DNA from: Clostridium grantii DSM 8605
GTDB taxonomy: Bacteria; Bacillota; Clostridia; Clostridiales; Clostridiaceae
NCBI RefSeq assembly: GCF_900129965.1
Contig: NZ_FQXM01000022.1
Span: forward strand, 1-64,000
Length of the DNA stretch: 64,000 nt
Reading direction: 5' to 3'
The notes below the pieces were generated by a model that was given only the letters and a program-made list of their open reading frames with translations, was not told the DNA's origin and ran no database searches. The translations under genes were made by a program, and so were the position numbers. This document shows, in pieces, positions 1 to 8,874 of this stretch (positions are counted from its first letter, which is position 1; each line of letters begins with the position of its first letter).

Positions 1-284
1 ACTAGCAGAAAAATATAAACATCACAATATATTTGACTAGATACTTCCACTGAAAATACTCAAGTTAGGTTGATGAAAAACTACAAAACGCAATCACGAA
101 ATCAACTACAGTGACCCTAGGTTTTTCAGCATCTTGTATAAGAAATATAATAGAAAGTAATTATAAGTTCACTTCCTATTACATATAATTGGAAAAGCCA
201 TAAATGACTAGAATAGGAATTAAACAAAATAATGTTTGTTTCATTTACGAAAACAATTAATAGTAGAATAGGAGGTATTAAATA
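1..284. other. Non-coding stretch at window edge
   Basis: I see no open frame with a ribosome binding site here. The last part should carry the promoter of the small membrane protein that starts at 285. Confidence 0.4.
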
Positions 285-461
285 ATGAAAAAAATAGCAT
301 CAGTATCATCTTTGGTATTGCTTGTTGGAATATTGGGGTATTATTCTCTAAGGCGAACCCCATATGATTTTATATTTATTATAATTATAGTTATTGGATT
401 AGTTTTATCTTATTTAAATAACAAGAAAAATAGATACATGGATAAAAATAACAGCAAATAA
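285..461 (+). CDS. Small hypothetical membrane protein (58 aa)
   Basis: This short frame starts with ATG at 285, six bases behind a good GGAGGT ribosome binding site at 271-276. The product is almost entirely two hydrophobic helices (about residues 4-20 and 27-44) joined by a short RRTPYD loop and ends in a basic Asn/Lys-rich tail. That layout fits a small two-pass inner membrane protein. I do not recognise the family and nothing nearby gives a function. The good binding site and clean hydrophobic pattern make it more likely real than chance. Confidence 0.55.
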   Translation: MKKIASVSSLVLLVGILGYYSLRRTPYDFIFIIIIVIGLVLSYLNNKKNRYMDKNNSK

Positions 462-562
462 ATAAAGAATATATCATGTAGATAAACAACCCAATAGATG
501 AATGTTTTTGGGTAAATACACAAAAGATAAAATGTGATATTAGTATTTTAAAAAATTAAAGA

Positions 563-596
563 TAATATATAACTTCTAATTATACATAAACTATAT
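563..596. repeat. Imperfect direct repeat, copy 1
   Basis: The segment starting TAATATATAACTTCTAATTA is repeated with a few changes at 1032-1065. The copies flank the 660-1015 region and its hairpin. They could be remnants of a duplicated or inserted element. Confidence 0.4.
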
Positions 597-1031
597 CAAT
601 TTTAAACTGTATAAATATACTGTGATTTGTGCATAATTAAAAATCTAAAATAGTCATTAATAATGGGTGGGAAAAGTAATTTTTCCACCCATTTGCCACC
701 CATAAGAGAAATTTAGTTTGATATAGTAAAGTATAAAAAAATATGTTTTGATATTTTGTATCCAATAACTCCTTGATATTAAAAGGATTGTAGAATATGC
801 TAGGATAAACCTAGATACAATAAAATTTTTGGTTAAAACAATGATTGCAAAGTGAACATTTAATGATACAACCAAAGAATATAGGTAAGCGATGGAACAA
901 ACACCGTCATGCAAGATAAACTCCCTTTTGATATACTTTAATAAAGTAATCGATGGGGAGGGTTTATTTCTGACTCTTGGGTAAATATACCAGTAAAATA
1001 GAAGGTACATCATTATTGTCTATTATAAAAT

Positions 1032-1065
1032 TTAATATATAACTTCTAGTTAAACATATACCTAT
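1032..1065. repeat. Imperfect direct repeat, copy 2
   Basis: Partner of the repeat at 563-596. It starts TAATATATAACTTCTAGTTA and most positions are identical. Confidence 0.4.
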
Positions 1066-1136
1066 TAGGCTAATTATATTAATCAGCTCAATTCTGACAC
1101 AATTATGTCAGCAACATATATTGTGGAGAATAATAA

Positions 1137-1280
1137 ATGAAGAGTATTTTTAGCAATAATTTCAATGATTATATTGTTTTATTATTTAAACTGGCTACCA
1201 TAAGGGGAGCATATCATCTTATTAAGTATGAAAAAGGATATGCTAAGTTTGTAACTCAATTACCTAAACAAATAAAATAA
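1137..1280 (+). CDS. Possible small ORF (47 aa), doubtful
   Basis: An ATG at 1137 follows a weak GTGGAGA site and opens a 47-codon frame ending at 1280. The product is mildly hydrophobic in its first half and basic at the end. I recognise no family. It ends beside a small GGAGCT/AGCTCC hairpin (1281-1297). It may be chance or a gene remnant in a degraded region. Confidence 0.2.
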   Translation: MKSIFSNNFNDYIVLLFKLATIRGAYHLIKYEKGYAKFVTQLPKQIK

Positions 1281-1306
1281 GGAGCTACTAGAGCTCCTTT
1301 GAGAAC

Positions 1307-1939
1307 TTACCAATATATACTAATTAGTAACCGTATATTTGAAATAGCTTCAGAAATATCATGGGTTACCATTAATGCAGTTTTATTTTCCCTTTTAATT
1401 ATTTTATATATTTCATCGCTAGCCTTTAATCTACTTTGATAATCTAAAGCGGAAAAAGGTTCATCTAATATTAAAACTTGTGGATTAAGAGCTAGAGTTC
1501 TAATTAATGCTACCCTTTGTCTCATACCACCTGACAACTGAGAAGGGACATGATTTCTAAACTCCCAAAGATTATAATTTTTTAATAGTTTCTCAACATT
1601 ATTTTTATTTATATCAGTAATTTTATTTTTAATTTTAAGTCCTAGAAGTACATTGTTCCAAACACTTAACCATTCAAAAAGATGATCCTTTTGAAACATA
1701 TACCCCATTGCTACAGATGTTTCTTTATCATTATTATAATTTATAGAGACATTTCCACTAGAAGGTGAAATCAAACCTGCAATTATATTCAATAAAGTAG
1801 ATTTACCACATCCTGAAGGACCTACAATACTTATAAAATCTCCTTTATTCACAGAAAATGTAATATCTTTTAAAGCCTCTGTTTCATCTGTTATTGTATG
1901 ATAATTCATATATATATGAGAAATTTCAAGTTCTCTCAA
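1307..1939 (-). pseudogene. ABC transporter ATPase, SsuB/TauB type, C-terminally truncated
   Basis: This is the cytoplasmic ATPase of a nitrate/sulfonate/taurine-type importer. The Walker A loop (GPSGCGKST, about residues 39-47), the signature LSGGM, Walker B (LILDEPFSALD) and the H-loop (MVTHDISEA) are all present. It begins at TTG 1939, eight bases behind AAGGGGG. After the H-loop the family motif stops: the protein ends in SNIRLLISIYW at 210 residues, whereas relatives run to about 250. No permease gene follows. The binding protein for such a system is immediately upstream at 2033-3046. I infer that a deletion removed the 3' end and the permease, so the transporter cannot be complete here. 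The truncated ATPase might still fold. Confidence 0.75.
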
Positions 1940-2032
1940 ATTAATTCCCCCTTCTCAAAAATAAAACACTTATTCCTTAAATAACATAATATGTAAATAG
2001 TGTAGGGGCAGCATGGAAACCACCCCCAATCA

Positions 2033-3046
2033 TTATTTCTTAATTGCTTTTTCAGCAAAACTTGTATTAACAATATCTTTATAAGCAGGTCTAGTTGGGA
2101 TAAGAGTTTTATCGTAGCTTTGAATTATATCCATTAATTTTGTTAAATCACTTTCACTTAAAGTTGGATCAACAGAAAAAGCACCTATTGCTCTATAATT
2201 TTCAACAACTTTTGTAAGAACGGCTAAATCACTTCCAGGGAAGAAGGATTGAATTGATTTTGCCACTTCTTCATCACTATGAGTATCTGCCCAAACTTGA
2301 CCAGTATAAATTGCATTAGTAAATTTTTGCACTGTTTCAGGATTTTCATCCATATAAGATTTAGTTGTAAAATAACAAGTATAAGCTATTCCACCAGCTT
2401 GTTTTCCTACTGAATCTACAACATAACCAGTTTTTTGAGATTCTAACATGCTTGCAGTTGGTTCAAATAAAGCGACATAATCACCAGTTCCAGCAGTAAA
2501 AGCCCCGGCAGTAGCGGTAAAAGCTAAATTAGTAATTAAATCAACATCAGTTTTAGGGTCTAATCCATGATTTTTAAGAACGTATTCTAAAGTCATTTCA
2601 GGAACACCACCAGGTCTTCCTCCAATTATAGTTTTACCTTTTAAGCTCTCCCATTTGAAATTCTCTTCATTACTTCTTCCCACTAAGAAAGAACCATCAG
2701 TTTTTGTAAGTTGAGCAAATAGAACAGGATAGTCTTCTCTTCCTTGATTATAGATGTAAATAACCTGTTCAGGACCACAGAACCCAATATCAGAAGTACC
2801 ACTTAAAACTTCTTGCATGGTTTTATCTGCACCTTGGCCAGTAGCTAAATCAATAGATAACCCTTCATCTTCAAAAAAACCTTGATTAATAGCAGCGTAC
2901 ATAGGAGCATAGAAAACAGAACGAACAACCTCGTTAAGTTTTATAGTCTGTAAGTTAGATGTGGATTTTGTACCACAAGAATTAAGTAAAAATAGTGAGA
3001 ATAAAATGCTAATACATAAAGATAGAAATTTGATTTTTTTCCTCAT
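2033..3046 (-). CDS. ABC substrate-binding lipoprotein, NMT1/SsuA/TauA type
   Basis: An exported lipoprotein that captures a small organic ligand for an ABC importer. A signal peptide ends in the lipobox LLNSC, which would place a lipid-anchored cysteine at about residue 24. The mature part is the SsuA/THI5-like fold: a start of the type VRSVFYAPMYAAINQGFFEDEGL and the typical GGRPGG...P segment near residues 140-150. Length (337 aa) is normal. It is the first gene of a minus-strand unit with the truncated ATPase; the permease is missing. The ligand cannot be read from sequence: sulfonates, taurine, pyrimidine-type thiamine precursors and nitrate are all bound by relatives. The PocR-AraC regulator upstream is a plausible controller. 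Confidence 0.85.
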   Translation of the reverse strand: MRKKIKFLSLCISILFSLFLLNSCGTKSTSNLQTIKLNEVVRSVFYAPMYAAINQGFFEDEGLSIDLATGQGADKTMQEVLSGTSDIGFCGPEQVIYIYNQGREDYPVLFAQLTKTDGSFLVGRSNEENFKWESLKGKTIIGGRPGGVPEMTLEYVLKNHGLDPKTDVDLITNLAFTATAGAFTAGTGDYVALFEPTASMLESQKTGYVVDSVGKQAGGIAYTCYFTTKSYMDENPETVQKFTNAIYTGQVWADTHSDEEVAKSIQSFFPGSDLAVLTKVVENYRAIGAFSVDPTLSESDLTKLMDIIQSYDKTLIPTRPAYKDIVNTSFAEKAIKK

Positions 3047-3192
3047 TAAGTAAACCTCCGTAGATTATCTTACAATACAATATATGTTTTGTATGTGGTT
3101 TTGTTAATAGGATTATCTGTATTTCTTTTCTTTAGATTATTTGTTGAATAAGTGAGTTGAGGATAATTTTATGAACTAACTGGAAATTATCC

Positions 3193-4071
3193 TTAAGAAT
3201 CAAAATTGTTAAGCGACATATTAAATGTTTTTCGATACTTACTAGGTGTAATCTTATATTTAGTTTTAAAAATTCTGGAAAAATAATTGTAATCATCAAA
3301 GCCTACACTGCAGGAAATGTCTGCAATAGAGATAGAACTTTCTTTAAGAAGTTCTTTTGCTTTTTCCAGTCTTATATTATTTATATATTGGCTAAGTGAT
3401 AGGTTATAATCTGTTTTTAAATAATTATAGATAGTTGTTTTACTTATTTTTAAATCATGGCATATTTTTTCTGTGGTTATAGTTTCTTTGTAGTTGTTAA
3501 GAACATAATTGTTGATTCGCTGAATAATAGGGGAACGTTCAATATCAATAATGTGCTGTAGCCATATAGAACTAGCGCAGGCTTTCATTATTCTGCTAAC
3601 AGATTCTATTTGGTCTATGGACATTTGTTTTAGATTATTGTATAAAGGTTTTAAATCCTCAAAGTGATTTGATTCTTCAGAGTATTCTGTTAATGAGGAT
3701 AGTTTTCTACATAGTTGTTGCCATTGATCCTTTTTGGGGTTTTCATCAAGAACTTGTCCAATCATGATATAACCAAGAATTTCTTCATTATCATGTATTG
3801 GAGTTACGGCTTCGTATAAGCCTAGATGGCATTTATAGATATAGATATCTTTATTAGCTTTGGATTGTCTAAAGGCTTTATGGTCACAATATTTGCAAGC
3901 ATCAGCAACCTTAGGATAGCAGCGTATTTTACTACAAAAATCACTGATAGTTTTAGGGCTAGAAAACAGCTCGTTAAAATGGGTGTCAAATACAGCTATA
4001 CGAACATTTATAAGACTTTGGTAGTCATTTAATAATTTCTGAACCTCTTCGTCTTTAAATAATACTTTCAA
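3193..4071 (-). CDS. PocR-domain AraC-family transcriptional regulator
   Basis: A DNA-binding regulator with an N-terminal PocR ligand-sensing domain (about residues 8-165) and a C-terminal AraC helix-turn-helix pair (about 185-285). The PocR part shows its typical cysteine-rich segment (CSKIRCYPKVADACKYC, about residues 46-62) and the IMIGQVL stretch. The AraC part contains the conserved SVGFDDYNYFSRIFK helix. PocR domains sense small hydrocarbon-derived molecules such as diols in known cases. It lies between the sulfonate-type binding protein (same strand, 147 bases downstream) and a divergent URO-D gene, so it may control either. The effector is unknown. Confidence 0.85.
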   Translation of the reverse strand: MKVLFKDEEVQKLLNDYQSLINVRIAVFDTHFNELFSSPKTISDFCSKIRCYPKVADACKYCDHKAFRQSKANKDIYIYKCHLGLYEAVTPIHDNEEILGYIMIGQVLDENPKKDQWQQLCRKLSSLTEYSEESNHFEDLKPLYNNLKQMSIDQIESVSRIMKACASSIWLQHIIDIERSPIIQRINNYVLNNYKETITTEKICHDLKISKTTIYNYLKTDYNLSLSQYINNIRLEKAKELLKESSISIADISCSVGFDDYNYFSRIFKTKYKITPSKYRKTFNMSLNNFDS

Positions 4072-4200
4072 TTTATCACCTTCAAATAAAGAATAAATTA
4101 TACAATATGAACATAAATGCTAATGTTAATTATAGTTACTATATCACAAAACAACATTTTGGTATAGTATATTTAAAATTAAGTTATTTAGGAGGATATG

Positions 4201-5223
4201 ATGACAAGAAGAGAGAGAGTTATAAAAGCACTTAATCATGAGCAAACGGACATTATACCATTTAATGCAGACTTTACTATGCAATCTGATGATATTATGG
4301 TGAAATTCACTAATGACATTAAATTCAAAGACAAACTAGATTTACATCTTAATTATGTACAGTATTGGGGATGGCCTACAGAGTTAGAAGACAAACCTGA
4401 AAACTTTAAAGATACTTTTGGTGTTGTATGGGATAGATCTGGTGCAGATAAAGATATAGGTATGCCACTTGAAAAGATTATTGATGATTTTGAAAATATT
4501 GAATATGTTTTTCCGGAAATTGATGAAGTTAGGTTAAGAGCAGAGTATGAAGAATTACTGAAAAATCGTGAAGATAAATTTACCTTTGCTGGTATAGGAT
4601 TTTCTATGTTTGAGCGTGCATGGAGTTTAGCAGGTATGCCGGAAGTATTGATGGCTATGGTTTTATATCCAGAAGGTTTGCATAAATTGTTAGATATGAT
4701 TTGTGATTATAACTTAAAGGTTATGGATATTGCTCTTGAGTATGATATAGATGGTTTTTATTTTGGGGATGATTGGGGTCAACAAAAAGGATTGATTATG
4801 GGACCAGATTTTTGGCGTGAATTTATTAAACCAAGAATGAAAAGAATGTATGCTAAAGCTAAAGAAAAAGGATTATATGTACTTCAACACTCTTGTGGTG
4901 ATGTTGAGTCTATTTTTGAAGACTTAATTGAAATTGGTCTTGATTGTTATCAAACATTCCAACCAGAAATTTATGATATAGAAAAAGTAAAAGAAAAATT
5001 TGGAGATAGATTAGCTTTCTGGGGAGGTATATCTACTCAACAATTATTACCTAAAGCAAGCCCAGAAGAGATTAAGAAAGAAACTATTCGTATTATGAAG
5101 ATAATGGGTAAAAATGGTGGTTATATAGCTGCACCAACTCATGCGCTTGAGTTTGATGTTCCACCAGAGAATATCCAAGCTATGTTTGAGGTATTTATGA
5201 ACCAAGAGAAATATTTGAAATAA
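4201..5223 (+). CDS. Uroporphyrinogen decarboxylase (URO-D) superfamily protein
   Basis: A 340-residue URO-D barrel protein. In anaerobes such stand-alone members are often corrinoid or thiol methyltransferases of the MtaA/MtbA kind rather than heme enzymes. The motif HSC at about residues 230-232 matches the His-x-Cys zinc ligands of those methyltransferases. The N-terminus (TRRERVIKALNHEQTDIIPF) is typical. Two ATGs overlap at 4198 and 4201; the second is five bases from the GGAGG at 4191-4195 and is preferred. No corrinoid protein or MtaB-like partner lies nearby, so substrate and role are unknown. It is divergent from the PocR regulator. Confidence 0.8.
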   Translation: MTRRERVIKALNHEQTDIIPFNADFTMQSDDIMVKFTNDIKFKDKLDLHLNYVQYWGWPTELEDKPENFKDTFGVVWDRSGADKDIGMPLEKIIDDFENIEYVFPEIDEVRLRAEYEELLKNREDKFTFAGIGFSMFERAWSLAGMPEVLMAMVLYPEGLHKLLDMICDYNLKVMDIALEYDIDGFYFGDDWGQQKGLIMGPDFWREFIKPRMKRMYAKAKEKGLYVLQHSCGDVESIFEDLIEIGLDCYQTFQPEIYDIEKVKEKFGDRLAFWGGISTQQLLPKASPEEIKKETIRIMKIMGKNGGYIAAPTHALEFDVPPENIQAMFEVFMNQEKYLK

Positions 5224-5240
5224 TCAGAAGAATATATTTA

Positions 5241-5276
5241 AAAGAAGCTATCTCAACATTTGAGATAGCTTCTTTT
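5241..5276. terminator. Bidirectional terminator
   Basis: A long perfect stem (AAAGAAGCTATCTCAA / TTGAGATAGCTTCTTT) with a three-base loop, A-rich on one side and T-rich on the other. It separates the convergent URO-D gene and response regulator. Confidence 0.9.
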
Positions 5277-6873
5277 AATTTTTTCTAAAATCACCAGGGG
5301 AAGAACCCACTACTTTCTTAAATATCAAAAAGAATCGTTGAGTGCTGCTAAAACCAGTAAGTTCCGCTATTTCATACATTTTCTTATTGGAATTTTGTAT
5401 CAGTGATTTTGCTTCTTCCGTTCTAACTTTATTTATATAATCGGTAATACTAGTTCCAGTCTCTTTTTTAAAAATCCTTGAAAGATAAGAACTATTAAGA
5501 TTATCCATTTCTGATAAATCATTTAAGCTTATATTTTGGCTATAATGTTTATGGATATAATTAATAGATTTTTGAACATGATAGGAGTAGTTATTATCCA
5601 CTTTTGAGCATAACAAATCACTTATTATTTCAATATTTCTATTAAACCAGGTACACATGCCATCTACGGTTTTCATGTCCATGATGGTTTCCCATGGGGA
5701 ATGGCTACCTGAAAGTTCTATAAAAGATAAATTGTTTTTAGAACAAAATTCAATTAGCATACTAAGTAGTGTCCAGTTTGTATGCTTTAGATAATTGTAT
5801 TGCATGAAACCTTTTAGATTTTGAAGAAAAATGTCATCTATTTCTTTGAAGATAGGTTTGAAATTATAATTATTTAAATAGTCATTAATACGATTTAATT
5901 TTACATTTAGTATTTTTATATATTGATCCTTATCAATGCTTGAAACATTACTAAATAAGTAAGTTTTATCATAGCCGCTAATAATTTTACGATTAACACA
6001 TTGCTTACTTTCATTATAAGCAGTATTAAGATTGATAAGTTTAGAAAAGGGGCTGCTAACGCCTATGGTGGTTTGCGTATTAAATTTGCTGTTTATATTG
6101 TTACGAATAGAAGCACATATTTCTAAGGCTTCTCCTTGAGAATCCATTTGGCTATGACTTTTAGTAACGCCATACACAACTATAAAACAATTACCTTCGT
6201 CGTGGCATATTTCGCCTAGTGCATAATCATTTAAAGATAAGCGGATTAAGTACTGTAAAGATTCAATGGCATCATTATTAAAAAATTGGCTTTGAGGTTT
6301 TGATAAATCTTGATCTAAAATTTCAATATCTATAAATAGTAATTTAAATTGATTTCCATAAAGGTGTAATTCATACTGGCTAATATATTCCTGTTGTTTA
6401 GAATCATTCATTACATACTTTATAAGGTGTCTTGTAACCACTGATTTTTTCTTTTGAGAAATTGTTTCGGATTGTGAAGATAATTTTTTTTTATTAGTTT
6501 CTTGTTTTTTAAACATGTGAGTTATTATTGTGCGGAGTTCCTCTGTTTCAATTGAGTCTTTTATTAAATAATCATTTACACCTAGTTTGATTGCTTTTCT
6601 AGCATAAGAAAAACTTTCATGACAACTTAGAATAATAATAGGTTGGCTTTCATTTATTTCTTTTATTGATTGAATTAAAGAAAGTCCATCCATAACAGGC
6701 ATTTCTATATCTGTAATAACTAAATCAGGTTTATAAGAATTATAAAATTCAAGAGCTTCTTTACCGTTTTTAGCCATACCTGTAATTTGAAAACCTATAG
6801 ATTTCCAGTCTATTTTCATTTTTAATAATTCTCTTGCAGGTAATTCATCGTCCACAATTAAAACTTTATACAT
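5275..6873 (-). CDS. YesN-type response regulator with AraC output
   Basis: A two-component response regulator of 532 residues. The receiver domain occupies about residues 1-120, with acidic residues D8/D9 and the phosphoacceptor D55 (LVITDIEMP). A central region of about 300 residues with no recognised motif follows, then a C-terminal AraC helix-turn-helix pair (about 430-530, with ISLNDLSEMDNLNSSYLSR and GFSSTQRFFLIFKK). The sensor kinase gene lies 20 bases upstream in the same unit. By location it should control the divergent sugar ABC transporter that begins at 8875, as YesM/YesN pairs usually do. The stop codon lies at the foot of the terminator shared with the URO-D gene. Confidence 0.9.
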   Translation of the reverse strand: MYKVLIVDDELPARELLKMKIDWKSIGFQITGMAKNGKEALEFYNSYKPDLVITDIEMPVMDGLSLIQSIKEINESQPIIILSCHESFSYARKAIKLGVNDYLIKDSIETEELRTIITHMFKKQETNKKKLSSQSETISQKKKSVVTRHLIKYVMNDSKQQEYISQYELHLYGNQFKLLFIDIEILDQDLSKPQSQFFNNDAIESLQYLIRLSLNDYALGEICHDEGNCFIVVYGVTKSHSQMDSQGEALEICASIRNNINSKFNTQTTIGVSSPFSKLINLNTAYNESKQCVNRKIISGYDKTYLFSNVSSIDKDQYIKILNVKLNRINDYLNNYNFKPIFKEIDDIFLQNLKGFMQYNYLKHTNWTLLSMLIEFCSKNNLSFIELSGSHSPWETIMDMKTVDGMCTWFNRNIEIISDLLCSKVDNNYSYHVQKSINYIHKHYSQNISLNDLSEMDNLNSSYLSRIFKKETGTSITDYINKVRTEEAKSLIQNSNKKMYEIAELTGFSSTQRFFLIFKKVVGSSPGDFRKN

Positions 6874-6893
6874 AAAATGGCCACCTCTTTCGT

Positions 6894-8642
6894 TTAGTCT
6901 TCATAAGGAATTTTTAGTGTTATGGTTGTACCTTTATCTATGGTTGATTTAATGCTAAAACCTATTTCTTCCCCATAATAAAGTTTTAGCCTATCATAAA
7001 CATTTTGAACTCCAATATGTTTGGTCACAGGACCTTTTTTATTGATTTTGATAATGGTATCTAATATATCTTTTTCTATACCAATACCATCATCACTTAT
7101 AATAATGATTAAATCGCTATTTATTTTATTAACGGTTATGATAATATTACCAATAGTATCTTTAGGTAATATTCCATGTATAATAGAATTTTCAACCAAG
7201 GGTTGGATAATAAGTTTTGGCATTTTACCAATTGAAGCATTTGGGTCAACGAAATATTCTATATTAAAGGCATTCTCAAATCTTACTTTTTGAATTCGAG
7301 AATAATCTTTTATGTTATCTATTTCTTGCATAACAGTTACGAAACTAACATTAATAGCCATACTCATTCTCAATAACTTATTGAAAGATTCAATAATAGA
7401 GGAAAGCTCCTGGTTGTTACTTCTTAATGCTAGATAATTCATGGAATTAAGTGTGTTATGAATAAAATGTGGATTGATTTGTGCTTCAAGAAGTCCAATT
7501 TGAGTTTTGATTAAATCGATTTCAATCATTTTACTTTCTTCGTGATTAATAATCATATCGTTAGTAAGTTTTATGAAACTTGTTAACATAGAATTATAAC
7601 CTAGAATTAAGTGTTTAATCTCATCTTCATTTTTAGTTTCCAGTGGCATAGGCCAGTGGCCTTTTTCAAATTCTCCCATTGAGCGAATCATATCACGAAT
7701 AGGATTTGTAATATTTTGAGATATAAACCAGCTAATAAACATCATTATGATAAGTGCAATAAACAAAGTTAGGTAAATATATTGATTTAATTTACTTGTT
7801 TTAATGGTAATAAGGCTACGATCAAACAAAGAGATTATATGCCACCGATTGTAGCCAGTCAAGCATTCATCTAAGACAGAGTATTTTTTGTCATGAACTT
7901 TAATAATTTTATTTTTACTAGTATTTGATGGTAAATCTTCAAAGGGGATTTCTCCAATTTGAAATACAAGTTCATTATTTTCATCAACAATGTATGTAGT
8001 CGCAAAAGTTTCTGTGGCAAGGGGAGTAATATTATCAAAAAGAATATTTTTCTTAAAATTAATAGCCAAGTATCCAATTTGTTTTAAGGATTTGTAATTA
8101 TAGTATTGAGCATATAATGTTATATTTGCTTTCTGATAGGGTTCAGGGTTGCTAATTTCTAAAGGAAATGTATTTGGTTTAGTTAATCTGAAGTACTGTT
8201 TTGAATTCATCATTATTTGAAAGTCATTATTATTTTCTGTTAGGTTTTTGAAAGCAGGGAAGGATCTTATGGGATTATATATTTCTCCATTTAATCCTAG
8301 TGCGATAATAGATTTTCTATCAGAACTTGTACTAGGGTGAGTGTCAATTAAAGTTGAGAGTTCCAAAATATTAGCGTCATTAGTTTCTTCCAAAACTTTT
8401 TGAAAAGCAGCATTTATACTTTTATCATTAAGCATTGAACTATGAATTATTTTGATATCGTTAATGTTTTCATTTAGTTTTCCGGTAATAAGGTTTAGTT
8501 TTTGAATAACAACATTATCTATTTCATCAGATAGTTCGTCAGAATAAAGTCTAATATTAAGTATTGAAATTACAAGTGCAAGCATAATTAGTAGTGCAGT
8601 AAAATATAGTGTAATTCTTAAACTAATTTTTTTTATTTTCAA
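6894..8642 (-). CDS. YesM-type membrane sensor histidine kinase
   Basis: A 582-residue sensor of the LytS/YesM class. There are two membrane helices (about residues 10-30 and 285-305) around a large extracytoplasmic sensing region, a HAMP segment after the second helix, the His_kinase box LEAQINPHFIHN with the phosphorylated histidine near residue 390, and a HATPase domain (N-box VENSIIHG, G-box DDGIGIE). It is transcribed just before the YesN-type regulator and divergently from the AraFGH-like transporter, which suggests sensing of an extracellular carbohydrate. The actual signal is unknown. Confidence 0.9.
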   Translation of the reverse strand: MKIKKISLRITLYFTALLIMLALVISILNIRLYSDELSDEIDNVVIQKLNLITGKLNENINDIKIIHSSMLNDKSINAAFQKVLEETNDANILELSTLIDTHPSTSSDRKSIIALGLNGEIYNPIRSFPAFKNLTENNNDFQIMMNSKQYFRLTKPNTFPLEISNPEPYQKANITLYAQYYNYKSLKQIGYLAINFKKNILFDNITPLATETFATTYIVDENNELVFQIGEIPFEDLPSNTSKNKIIKVHDKKYSVLDECLTGYNRWHIISLFDRSLITIKTSKLNQYIYLTLFIALIIMMFISWFISQNITNPIRDMIRSMGEFEKGHWPMPLETKNEDEIKHLILGYNSMLTSFIKLTNDMIINHEESKMIEIDLIKTQIGLLEAQINPHFIHNTLNSMNYLALRSNNQELSSIIESFNKLLRMSMAINVSFVTVMQEIDNIKDYSRIQKVRFENAFNIEYFVDPNASIGKMPKLIIQPLVENSIIHGILPKDTIGNIIITVNKINSDLIIIISDDGIGIEKDILDTIIKINKKGPVTKHIGVQNVYDRLKLYYGEEIGFSIKSTIDKGTTITLKIPYED

Positions 8643-8874
8643 AGAAAATCCTCCTTAATATTAGAGTTTATATTGGTTAGTTTTAATTATTTGTTGAGAA
8701 GTGTGTAGTTATGTTTATATTATAACAAAAGCATATTAAAATCTGTATACAATTAGAGTGGTTTTATAAATTACGGTAAATATTGATGATTAAAAGTCAA
8801 AATGGATGATTTTATTAAATAAAGACACATGTGATAATGAATATAACGTAATAGATATGGAAAGAGGGGGCAAA

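Larger units (their letters stand above)
462..1306. other. Low-information region with an inverted repeat
   Basis: This is about 840 bases of very AT-rich DNA with no convincing gene. A minus-strand frame (657-1013) lacks a ribosome binding site and recognisable features. At 662-693 an inverted repeat (AATGGGTGG ... CCACCCATT) could form a strong hairpin. Two related direct repeats lie at 563-596 and 1032-1065. The region is where the missing permease and ATPase C-terminus of the neighbouring ABC transporter would be expected, so it may be the scar of a deletion. Confidence 0.45.

Noticed and set aside
657..1013. 118-residue minus-strand open frame
   Set aside because: It has no ribosome binding site, begins in a low-complexity region and its sequence resembles no family I know. 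AT-rich DNA often gives such frames.
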